Source of the DNA: an uncultured Anaerovibrio sp. | GTDB lineage: Bacteria > Bacillota > Negativicutes > Selenomonadales > Selenomonadaceae | Direction of reading: 5' to 3' | Assembly: GCA_900768695.1 (NCBI GenBank) | Contig: CAAGDY010000224.1 | Span: 1-7,368, forward strand | DNA length: 7,368 nucleotides | In this document: positions 1 to 5,536 of the stretch, piece by piece | Layout of the letters: each line of letters starts with the position of its first letter | Position numbering within the stretch: the stretch's first letter is position 1 | Program-made: the position numbers and the translations under genes | The notes under the pieces: generated by a model | Databases searched by the model: none | The model's input: the letters and a program-made list of their open reading frames with translations, nothing else | What the model was told of the DNA's origin: nothing

Positions 1-1460
1 AGGCCGAGACCTGCTAGCAGCTGGTTGGCGGCACCGAAGATGCCCCAGATTTTCTGAAAGCCGTTCATGCCCAGGGCAATACCCAGCACTACGGTAATCA
101 GGGTAGCTACGTAAGGATTTACCAGAATCTTCTTCCAGCCCTCCTTGATGTCATCCACGGTCTGTCCAGGCTCCAGCCACAGCTCCTGGAACATGAAGCG
201 TCCCACGCGGGTTGCCGTGTCAAGGGAGGTCAGGCAGAAGGCGGAATAAGTCAGCACCAGCAGGGTGTAGAGAATATGCTCGATGCCGCCGAGGCCTGGA
301 ATGGTGGCGGCCATGGATGCGATGCCGCCGGCAAAAATATCGGTAACGCCCTTGGTATGGCCGGTTTCACGGGCATAAGCAATGGCGCAGATAGTCAGGA
401 TTGCCAGCACGCACTCCAACAGCATGGAGCCATAAGCGATAGGGCGGGCATCAGATTCCTTATCCAGCTGCTTGGAGGTGGTACCGGAGGAAACCAGGGA
501 ATGGAAACCGGAGATAGCACCGCAGGCAACGGTAGTAAAGAGGATAGGGAACAGGTACTGCATGCCGTTCTTGGTTTCTACAGCAAAGCCGGTGAAGGCC
601 GGGAACAGCTCAGGATTGATGTCAGGGTGTGCGCCCACAACGCCGATAAACGCAATAAACAGCATGGCGTAGAGCAGGAAGGAGCTGAGGTAATCACGAG
701 GCTGCAGCAAAATCCATACAGGAGTTACGGAAGCAATCGCAATATACACGCCCACCACGTACATCCAGGTCTGGGTGGACAGATAGATAGGATGCCAGTT
801 CATGCCTACAGCCAGGCAGAATACGATGGCGGCGATGCCGAAAACAGTAGTAACTGCCATGGAGGTATGTCGCTGATAGACAAAGAAGCCGAAAATTACG
901 GCAATCAGAATAAACAGCAGGGAAACCATGGCAACAGATGCCTGGGTAGAGCTGGCGGCCACATCCACAACGCCGTCCTTCATTACGGCACCGAAGGTGC
1001 TGGCCACGATGGCACCAAAGGCAGCTACAACCAGGATAATGGTCAGGTAGGTAAATACCGTAAACAATACCTTGGCACGACGGCTCATGTTTACGTCGAT
1101 AATCTCGCCGATGGATTGTCCCTTGTGGCGTATAGAAGCAACAAGAGCGCCAAAGTCATGGACACCGCCAAAGAAGATGCCGCCAATCAGCACCCACAGG
1201 GCAACAGGCACCCAGCCGAAAATAGAAGCGGCAATCGGGCCGGTAATAGGCCCCGCACCGGCGATGGAGGAAAAATGATGCCCCATCAGCACAGGTGCCT
1301 TGGCAGGCACATAGTCCATGCCGTCAGTCATGGTATGGGCAGGGGTTGGCGTGCTGTTAGTTTCGTCAACGCCCCACTGCTTGCAGAGCCAGCGGCCATA
1401 AAAGGTGTAACCGCAGGCCAGGATTGCTGTACACATCAATAGAAGTACCAGCGTGTTCAT
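1..1460 (-). CDS. cstA: CstA-family carbon starvation protein / pyruvate transporter, partial (3' end beyond window)
   Basis: Inner-membrane transporter of the CstA/BtsT family, which takes up pyruvate and has also been linked to peptide use. My translation of the minus strand from ATG at 1460 stays open for 486 codons to the window edge, so the C-terminus is missing. Residues 1-20 form a hydrophobic first membrane segment, followed by the family signature around residues 46-75 (DGMDYVPAK, then GHHFSSIAGAGPITGP). A GGVHDFGALVASIRHKGQS loop and many further hydrophobic segments follow. Near the visible end is a GIFGAANQLLAGLGL stretch typical of the later part of the family. A Shine-Dalgarno AAAGGGG precedes the start. 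It is the second gene of a unit led by an unknown 168-aa protein. The visible length fits the shorter Bacillota forms rather than the roughly 700-aa E. coli protein. The substrate is inferred from the family. Confidence 0.93.
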   Translation of the reverse strand, partial: MNTLVLLLMCTAILACGYTFYGRWLCKQWGVDETNSTPTPAHTMTDGMDYVPAKAPVLMGHHFSSIAGAGPITGPIAASIFGWVPVALWVLIGGIFFGGVHDFGALVASIRHKGQSIGEIIDVNMSRRAKVLFTVFTYLTIILVVAAFGAIVASTFGAVMKDGVVDVAASSTQASVAMVSLLFILIAVIFGFFVYQRHTSMAVTTVFGIAAIVFCLAVGMNWHPIYLSTQTWMYVVGVYIAIASVTPVWILLQPRDYLSSFLLYAMLFIAFIGVVGAHPDINPELFPAFTGFAVETKNGMQYLFPILFTTVACGAISGFHSLVSSGTTSKQLDKESDARPIAYGSMLLECVLAILTICAIAYARETGHTKGVTDIFAGGIASMAATIPGLGGIEHILYTLLVLTYSAFCLTSLDTATRVGRFMFQELWLEPGQTVDDIKEGWKKILVNPYVATLITVVLGIALGMNGFQKIWGIFGAANQLLAGLG

Positions 1461-1468
1461 GTAATAGA

Positions 1469-1475
1469 CCCCTTT
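1469..1475 (-). promoter_or_regulatory. Ribosome-binding site of cstA touching the upstream stop codon
   Basis: On the minus strand the sequence reads TGAAAGGGG, then 8 bases, then ATG at 1460. The Shine-Dalgarno AAAGGGG begins on the last base of the upstream gene's TGA (1477-1475). Ribosomes ending the first gene would finish on the cstA initiation site, which suggests translational coupling. Confidence 0.7.
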
Positions 1476-1981
1476 CAAGAAAATGATATTCTTTTCAGAT
1501 TTTTCTCCATGCACCTGCCGGCTTTGTTTGCAGCAACGGACTGTGTATCAGTCAGGCAGGCCGCCAGCCGCACATCCATCCAGCCGTGGAAGGAGAAAAG
1601 GAAGGTCTTGTGAATACTGCACCTCTTTAACGCCCGGAGCGCATCAGGCTCACAGGAGCCGCAGACAAAGATGGGCGTAATGTAAGTATACATGTGGCCC
1701 GGCCCGACGTGTGCCAGCTTCATGCCGACCTCGCGGGCGTCCTTCAGGCATTGCTCAAAAAGAGAAGCCGTCAGGACGGGCATCTCATACAGAAAAATAA
1801 ATTCCTCTGATTTGGCAGTCCACAAATTGGCCTTGCGGGAGAGGATAAAGCCTTCAGCCTGCTCGTAATACTCACAAACGGCACGCAGAGGCAGCCGCTC
1901 ATTATCGTAAAGGGTTATATTATAATAAGTGCGATAGCTGTCCAAAAGCCGGTTTATTACTTCGTCGCGGGTATTAGCCAT
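1475..1981 (-). CDS. Conserved-looking protein of unknown function, 168 aa, cotranscribed with cstA
   Basis: I do not recognise a named family. The protein starts MANTRDEVINRLLDSY and looks soluble: no signal peptide and no convincing membrane segment. Visible elements are an N-terminal helix (residues 3-20), a CEYYEQAEGFILSRKANLW segment (36-54) and a hydrophobic core around 61-75. A GPGHMYTYITPIFVCGSC segment (93-110) contains a CxxC pair, and HGWMDVRLAAC spans 132-142. There are six cysteines in total (36, 78, 107, 110, 121, 142) plus Cys157 in a basic tail. The frame stays open upstream to 2179, but I chose ATG 1981 because GGAGGG lies 12 bases before it and a strong promoter sits at 2018-2046, inside the longer frame. 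The extra upstream residues would be Lys/Phe/Asn-rich translation of AT-rich intergenic DNA. Its stop codon abuts the cstA ribosome-binding site, so a role in making, sensing for or regulating the transporter is plausible but unproven. Confidence 0.82.
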   Translation of the reverse strand: MANTRDEVINRLLDSYRTYYNITLYDNERLPLRAVCEYYEQAEGFILSRKANLWTAKSEEFIFLYEMPVLTASLFEQCLKDAREVGMKLAHVGPGHMYTYITPIFVCGSCEPDALRALKRCSIHKTFLFSFHGWMDVRLAACLTDTQSVAANKAGRCMEKNLKRISFS

Positions 1982-2017
1982 GCTGAAAAATATCCCTCCA
2001 TATCTGAAAGTTTTATG

Positions 2018-2046
2018 ATTATAACACACTTGCGAAAAAGTGTAAA
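2018..2046 (-). promoter_or_regulatory. Promoter of the unknown gene-cstA unit
   Basis: On the minus strand, -35 TTTACA (2046-2041) and a consensus -10 TATAAT (2023-2018) are separated by exactly 17 bp. Transcription would begin near 2011, leaving a leader of about 30 nt before ATG 1981. Confidence 0.8.
2026..2043. promoter_or_regulatory. Candidate operator: inverted repeat inside the promoter spacer
   Basis: Perfect 6-bp arms ACACTT (2026-2031) and AAGTGT (2038-2043) are separated by 6 bp. The repeat fills the spacer and overlaps the -35 of the minus-strand promoter, where a bound protein would block RNA polymerase. It does not match the Rex (TTGTGA-N6-TCACAA), CcpA or CodY consensus, so no regulator is assigned. 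Confidence 0.4.
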
Positions 2047-2216
2047 GGAAATGTAGGAACAAAAAGAAAATGTATTTTATATATTCCTTTTTGTTTTTTG
2101 AGTATGGATTATTTTTATAAAAAATTTTCTTGCTTTTATTCAGAAAACAAAAGTGTTGAATTTTTACTACATACAGCAATAGGAAATGAGAAAATTGTTA
2201 ATGTATCATCTGTCTG
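2047..2216. other. AT-rich divergent intergenic spacer between the two promoters
   Basis: Gene-free stretch between the -35 elements of the cstA-unit promoter and the ilvBH promoter. It is strongly A/T-rich with A- and T-tracts, which could act as UP elements or a bent segment for the flanking promoters. A loose AACAAAAAG/CTTTTTGTT inverted repeat (2058-2066 and 2087-2095) has a 20-nt loop. I see no open reading frame with a ribosome-binding site, no T-box motif and no riboswitch here. Confidence 0.6.
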
Positions 2217-2245
2217 TTGAAATAGTCTGTCAGATTGGGTATAAT
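2217..2245 (+). promoter_or_regulatory. Promoter of ilvBH
   Basis: -35 TTGAAA (2217-2222), 17-bp spacer and consensus -10 TATAAT (2240-2245). Transcription would start near 2252, giving an untranslated leader of about 83 nt before the chosen ilvB start. Two TCTGTC direct repeats (2209-2214 and 2226-2231) flank the -35 element. Confidence 0.8.
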
Positions 2246-2262
2246 GTAATAACTATGTGTTA

Positions 2263-2334
2263 GAAATTTCCATAGAATATACAAAGAAGAAGCGTAGAGT
2301 ATACGTTGAAATTTCTTATAGGGGAGGAATTTCC
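2263..2334 (+). repeat. ilvB leader with repeated self-complementary AATTTC elements
   Basis: GAAATTTC occurs at 2263-2270 and again at 2308-2315, and the related GGAATTTCC lies at 2326-2334, overlapping the end of the Shine-Dalgarno. Each is near-palindromic, so any two could pair in the RNA and the third would compete for the ribosome-binding site. There is no T-box, no leader peptide rich in branched-chain codons and no terminator hairpin, so a regulatory role is only a possibility. Confidence 0.3.
2321..2327 (+). promoter_or_regulatory. Ribosome-binding site that decides the ilvB start (TTG)
   Basis: GGGGAGG ends 7 bases before TTG 2335, an optimal distance. The in-frame ATG at 2341 would be 13 bases away and the upstream GTG at 2257 lies only about 5 nt after the predicted transcription start. 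The TTG start gives MLMNGAQAILESL. The hicB gene in this window uses the same GGAGG-7-TTG arrangement. Confidence 0.6.
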
Positions 2335-4032
2335 TTGCTGATGAATGGAGCGCAGGCTATATTGGAAAGCCTGAAACGAGAGAATGTTGAAGTAATATTT
2401 GGTTATCCGGGAGGTGCGGTGCTGGACTTGTATGATGCACTCTACAAGACGAAGTATCCTCACATCCTGACGCGTCATGAGCAGGGCGCTGTGCATGCGG
2501 CTGACGGCTATGCTAGGGCAACGGGCAGGGTAGGTGTCTGCTTTGCCACGTCCGGCCCGGGTGCGACCAACCTGATTACCGGCATTGCTACTGCCAATAT
2601 GGATTCTATTCCGCTGGTCTGCTTTACCGGCCAGGTGACAAATCCCCTGATTGGCAAGGACTCCTTTCAGGAGGCGGATATTGTAGGTATTACTACGCCG
2701 ATTACCAAGCACAACTATCTGGTGAAAAAGGTTGTGGATTTGCCGAGGGTCATCAGGGAAGCCTTTTTCATTGCTTCCACCGGGCGTCCGGGGCCTGTGG
2801 TGATTGATATTGCCAAGGATGTATTTACGCAGGAGATAGATTATGAGTATCCGGAGCAGGTGCATCTGCCGGGCTACAGCGGAGATTTCACCGGCGATGA
2901 GGCTCAGCTGGCGGCAGTGATGGAAGCTCTGGGCGAGGCGAAGCGGCCATTGTTCTTTATTGGCGGCGGCGTAACCCTGTCCAATCAGGCAGAATTGTTC
3001 CGGGAGATTGTCACCAAAACCCATATTCCTGTGGTCAGCTCCCTGATGGGGCTGGGCTGTATCCCGTCCACTCAGGAGGGGTTCCTGGGCATGGTGGGCA
3101 TGCACGGCTCTTTTGCGGCCAACATGGCTGTGCAGGAGTGTGACCTGCTTATCGGCATCGGTGTACGTTTTGATGACCGGGTTATCGGCAAGGTGGCCGC
3201 CTTTGCGCCAAAGGCAAAAATTGTGCATTTTGATGTGGACAGGGCAGAGATAAATAAAAATGTTGTGGCTGATTTCCCTGTTGTGGGGGATTTGCGCTGG
3301 TCGCTGCCGATTTTTGCCAGTCTTTTGCAGGAGTCCGCAGTGGATTACAAGGGGCGTTATAATGTATGGCACAACTATGTTGTCGAGATGAACAACAAGT
3401 ATCCGTTTGAGTACAAGACCCATGACAATTACATCATGCCGCAGGAGCTGATTGAGAAGGTCAGTGAGCTGGTGGATGATGATACCGTGGTTGTTACCGA
3501 TGTAGGCCAGCATCAGATGTGGGCGGCCCAGTTCTTTAACAGCCGCAGGCCGCGCCAGTTCCTGACATCCGGCGGACTTGGCACCATGGGCTACGGCCTG
3601 CCTGCCGCCCTGGGCGCAAAGCTGGGCCGGCCTGACAAGAAGGTGGTGCTTTTTACCGGTGACGGCAGCATTATGATGAACTGCCAGGAGATGTCCACTG
3701 CCGCTGACAACAATATTGATGTCAAGGTTGTCCTTCTGCACAACCGTGTGCTGGGCATGGTAACCCAGTGGCAGCGCATGTTCTATGGCAAGCGTTATTC
3801 CCAGACCCTGCTGGGGGGCAAGACTGATTTTGTCAAGCTGGCAGAGGCTATGGGCATGGCCGCCTGCCGCATTGAGAAGCCGGAGGAGCTGGAGCCGATG
3901 CTGAAGGAAGCTCTCAATGCTGAGGGACCGATGCTGATTGATGTGATGCTTCCGGGCAACGAGGATGTACTGCCGATGGTTGCGCCGGGCGCCTGCCTCA
4001 GTGATATGGTTTTGGGAGGAGAAAAGGAATGA
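2335..4032 (+). CDS. ilvB: Acetolactate synthase (AHAS), large catalytic subunit
   Basis: Thiamine diphosphate enzyme of branched-chain amino acid synthesis in the cytoplasm. It joins two pyruvates to acetolactate (valine/leucine branch) or pyruvate with 2-oxobutyrate to acetohydroxybutyrate (isoleucine). The 565-residue length is usual. The N-terminal ThDP domain has FGYPGGAVLDLYDAL (22-36) and RHEQGAVHAADGYARATG with catalytic Glu49. The central domain carries GIGVRFDDRVIGKV of the FAD-binding region, and the C-terminal domain has the metal/ThDP motif starting GDG at 443-445 and closing with Asn470. The anabolic features (FAD-region signature, an ilvH partner directly downstream, LGMVTQWQ after the ThDP motif) favour the biosynthetic enzyme over catabolic AlsS. 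The stop overlaps the ilvH start in ATGA. The start is TTG, or possibly ATG 2341. No ilvC follows in this window. Confidence 0.96.
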   Translation: MLMNGAQAILESLKRENVEVIFGYPGGAVLDLYDALYKTKYPHILTRHEQGAVHAADGYARATGRVGVCFATSGPGATNLITGIATANMDSIPLVCFTGQVTNPLIGKDSFQEADIVGITTPITKHNYLVKKVVDLPRVIREAFFIASTGRPGPVVIDIAKDVFTQEIDYEYPEQVHLPGYSGDFTGDEAQLAAVMEALGEAKRPLFFIGGGVTLSNQAELFREIVTKTHIPVVSSLMGLGCIPSTQEGFLGMVGMHGSFAANMAVQECDLLIGIGVRFDDRVIGKVAAFAPKAKIVHFDVDRAEINKNVVADFPVVGDLRWSLPIFASLLQESAVDYKGRYNVWHNYVVEMNNKYPFEYKTHDNYIMPQELIEKVSELVDDDTVVVTDVGQHQMWAAQFFNSRRPRQFLTSGGLGTMGYGLPAALGAKLGRPDKKVVLFTGDGSIMMNCQEMSTAADNNIDVKVVLLHNRVLGMVTQWQRMFYGKRYSQTLLGGKTDFVKLAEAMGMAACRIEKPEELEPMLKEALNAEGPMLIDVMLPGNEDVLPMVAPGACLSDMVLGGEKE

Positions 4033-4529
4033 AAAAGTATATTTTAGCTGTGCTGGTAGACAACAAGCCAGGCGTTCTCACCCATGTTTCCGGTCTTATC
4101 AGCCGCCGTGCCTTCAACATTGAGAGTATTTCTGCCGGCTATACCGAGGAGAGGGATGTTACCCGCATCAACATCGAGGTTTCTGTAGAGGATGACCGCG
4201 AGCTGGAGCAGGTAGTGAACCAGCTGGGCAAGCTGATTGATGTTATCAAGATTGTCAATCTGGGACAGGTGGATTCCATCGTCCGGGAGCTGGTACTGCT
4301 GAAGGTCAAGGCACAGAAGGATACGCTGGCCGATATTCGCAATATCGTAGATATTTTCCGTGGCAAGATTGTAGATGTCAGCCCTGAGAATGTGGTGATT
4401 GAGCTGACCGGCTCCAGAAGCAAGATTGAGGCTATCTGCGAGATGCTGGCCGAGTTCCAGATTATTGAGATTGCCCGAACCGGCGCTATTGCCCTGTCCC
4501 GTGGCCCTGTGCCTGTAAAGAATATGTAA
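4029..4529 (+). CDS. ilvH: Acetolactate synthase, small regulatory subunit
   Basis: Regulatory partner of IlvB that raises activity and confers feedback inhibition by valine. The 166 residues match the usual length. An N-terminal ACT domain covers about residues 4-75, beginning YILAVLVDNKPGVLTHVSGL, followed by the typical small-subunit C-terminal domain (about 85-160, from ELVLLKVKA to FQIIEIARTGAIALSRG). Gly15 and Asn30 occupy the positions equivalent to Gly14 and Asn29 of E. coli IlvH, residues tied to valine binding, so valine sensitivity is likely retained (inference). The start overlaps the ilvB stop by 4 bp, and the ribosome-binding site GGAGGAGAAAAGG lies inside the ilvB 3' end, so the two are translationally coupled. 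The symbol ilvN would be equally valid. No convincing intrinsic terminator follows. Confidence 0.95.
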   Translation: MKKYILAVLVDNKPGVLTHVSGLISRRAFNIESISAGYTEERDVTRINIEVSVEDDRELEQVVNQLGKLIDVIKIVNLGQVDSIVRELVLLKVKAQKDTLADIRNIVDIFRGKIVDVSPENVVIELTGSRSKIEAICEMLAEFQIIEIARTGAIALSRGPVPVKNM

Positions 4530-4611
4530 ATTTTTCCGGCACCTGGGGGAAGTTGTAGTCCGTTCAGCAGTGCATTTATCACGCTAAAATCCGTTGCCTG
4601 CCCGCAAAGGA

Positions 4612-4634
4612 CAAAAATGAGGTTGACATTTTTG
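4612..4634. promoter_or_regulatory. Inverted repeat over the -35 region of the rubrerythrin promoter
   Basis: Perfect 8-bp arms CAAAAATG (4612-4619) and CATTTTTG (4627-4634) are separated by 7 bp that contain most of the -35 element TTGACA. It could be a second operator or a weak AT-rich hairpin receiving read-through from ilvH. The arms fit no regulator consensus I know. Confidence 0.3.
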
Positions 4635-4650
4635 GAATAAATGATATACT
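4623..4650 (+). promoter_or_regulatory. Promoter of the rubrerythrin gene
   Basis: Consensus -35 TTGACA (4623-4628), 16-bp spacer and -10 TATACT (4645-4650) preceded by an extended TGA (4642-4644). Transcription would begin near 4657, about 59 nt before the start codon. Confidence 0.8.
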
Positions 4651-4654
4651 AACA

Positions 4655-4679
4655 ATAACAGATAATGATTATCCGTTAT
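4655..4679. promoter_or_regulatory. Fur/PerR-family operator at the rubrerythrin transcription start
   Basis: The core GATAATGATTATC (4661-4673) is a perfect dyad around G4667. It contains the full inner part of the 7-1-7 Fur box (TGATAATNATTATCA), and its ATAATNATTAT centre is shared with the PerR box (TTATAATNATTATAA). The symmetry continues outward as ATAAC (4655-4659) and GTTAT (4675-4679), with only the pair A4660/C4674 mismatched. That gives a 25-bp dyad readable as hexamers 6-6-1-6-6. It sits on and just after the predicted transcription start, a position suited to repression. PerR is the more likely regulator because rubrerythrins commonly belong to peroxide regulons, but the core fits Fur slightly better. 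Confidence 0.72.
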
Positions 4680-4715
4680 AGAGAGTGTGTATTTAGTAAT
4701 TAGGAGGTATCTGTT

Positions 4716-5258
4716 ATGGATTTGAAGGGTTCAAAGACTTTGGAAAACTTGAAGGCTGCTTTTGCAGGTGAGTCCCAGGCGCATACCAAGTATCAGTATT
4801 TTGCTTCCCAGGCAAAGAAGGACGGCTATGTGCAGATTCAGAACATTTTCCTGGAAACTTCCAAGAATGAGAAGGAGCATGCAAAAATCTGGTACAAGCT
4901 CATCAATGACGGCGTAGGCAAGACTGCCGAAAACCTGAAGGATGCCGCTGCCGGTGAGAACGAGGAATGGACCTCCATGTATCCTGAGTTTGCCAAGGTT
5001 GCCCGTGAGGAAGGCTTTGACAAGATTGCCGAGCTGTTTGATGCTGTTGGCGCTATTGAGAAGGAGCATGAGGAGCGTTATAAGCTGCTCCTTATCAATG
5101 TTGAGCAGGATAAGGTATTCAAGGCCAATGAAAAGGTTATCTGGCAGTGCTCCAACTGCGGCTACGTATGCACTGGCGAGGCTGCTCCGGAGGAGTGCCC
5201 TGTATGTGCTCATCCGCAGGCACACTTCGTTGTTCTGGACGAAACCTACAAGCGTTGA
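4716..5258 (+). CDS. rbr: Rubrerythrin
   Basis: Cytoplasmic non-haem iron peroxidase of anaerobes that reduces hydrogen peroxide to water, with electrons passing through its own rubredoxin-like centre. The protein has 180 residues, slightly shorter than the ~190 aa of well-known rubrerythrins. The ferritin-like four-helix diiron domain (about 5-135) shows Glu19 in AGESQAHTKYQYFASQA, ExxH at 52-55 (NEKEH), a GENEEW segment around 90-95, and a second EKEHEERY helix. The C-terminal iron site has Cys145/Cys148 (CSNCGY) and Cys161/Cys164 (CPVC), with an extra Cys152 between them. A near-perfect ribosome-binding site TAGGAGGT lies 7 bases before ATG. It is a single-gene unit with its own promoter, a Fur/PerR-type operator at the transcription start and a strong terminator. 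Confidence 0.97.
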   Translation: MDLKGSKTLENLKAAFAGESQAHTKYQYFASQAKKDGYVQIQNIFLETSKNEKEHAKIWYKLINDGVGKTAENLKDAAAGENEEWTSMYPEFAKVAREEGFDKIAELFDAVGAIEKEHEERYKLLLINVEQDKVFKANEKVIWQCSNCGYVCTGEAAPEECPVCAHPQAHFVVLDETYKR

Positions 5259-5334
5259 TAAAATTCTGCTGGCAGCCTGACCGTGTAATATTCCGGCAGG
5301 TCGGCAGATAGAGTCGTTCAATGCAAAAGATACG

Positions 5335-5375
5335 AAAATCCTCTATTTTCTTCGGGAAAATAGAGGATTTTTTTA
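5335..5375 (+). terminator. Strong intrinsic terminator of rubrerythrin
   Basis: A 16-bp uninterrupted stem (5335-5350 with 5356-5371) closes on a TTCGG loop and runs into seven T's (5368-5374). The A-run at the left base makes it partly bidirectional. It lies 76 bp after the rbr stop codon. Confidence 0.92.
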
Positions 5376-5450
5376 TTACGTCAGGAGGGGATGCCGGAAG
5401 CGGCAAAGGAATAATTCAAAATATGCTAAGCTTATTTGCTGCTCGTAAAG

Positions 5451-5495
5451 AAACAGCCAGCCCGGACATAGCGATATGCCTCAAGCTGGCTGTTT
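5451..5495 (-). terminator. Intrinsic terminator of the ygbA-family gene
   Basis: Arms AAACAGCCAGC (5451-5461) and GCTGGCTGTTT (5485-5495) form an 11-bp GC-rich stem. The loop contains a smaller CATA-GCGA-TATG hairpin (5467-5478). Read on the minus strand it is followed by TTTCTTT, and it lies about 40 bp after the stop codon of the minus-strand gene. In the plus direction it ends in TTTT and could catch read-through from rbr. Confidence 0.72.
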
Positions 5496-5536
5496 TAATG
5501 CGTTCAGTATAGTTATTCTGCTTATTGAAAGAGCAA

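Noticed and set aside
276..1442. Long plus-strand open frame of 388 codons
   Set aside because: It lies antisense to cstA, whose minus-strand translation has clear family motifs. The plus-strand product is low-complexity, His/Gly/Asn-rich, with no recognisable domain.
2058..2099. Terminator-like AACAAAAAG/CTTTTTGTT repeat followed by T's
   Set aside because: The stem is almost all A-T with a 20-nt loop, and no plus-strand gene ends upstream of it.
1982..2179. N-terminal extension of the 168-aa protein to an upstream start
   Set aside because: The extension would run through the promoter at 2018-2046 and is Lys/Phe/Asn-rich translation of intergenic DNA. ATG 1981 has its own GGAGGG.
2257..2334. 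N-terminal extension of IlvB from GTG 2257
   Set aside because: That codon lies about 5 nt after the predicted transcription start and has no ribosome-binding site. The known IlvB N-terminus begins near MNGAQA.
2246..2334. T-box riboswitch or leader-peptide attenuator before ilvB
   Set aside because: No T-box core sequence, no terminator/antiterminator hairpin and no short peptide rich in Leu, Val or Ile. The only ATG there (2255) is followed at once by TGT TAG.
2260..3741. Long minus-strand open frame of 493 codons
   Set aside because: Antisense shadow of ilvB, which is unmistakable on the plus strand. The shadow protein has no domain and an unnatural composition.
4530..4611. Intrinsic terminator after ilvH
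   Set aside because: The only pairing seen (GCAC/GTGC around 4540-4573) is short, interrupted and lacks a T-tract, so I do not call a terminator.
5382..5413. Mini-gene MPEAAKE after an AGGAGGGG sequence
   Set aside because: The ribosome-binding site is only about 2 bases from the ATG, the product is seven residues, and it lies just after the rbr terminator.
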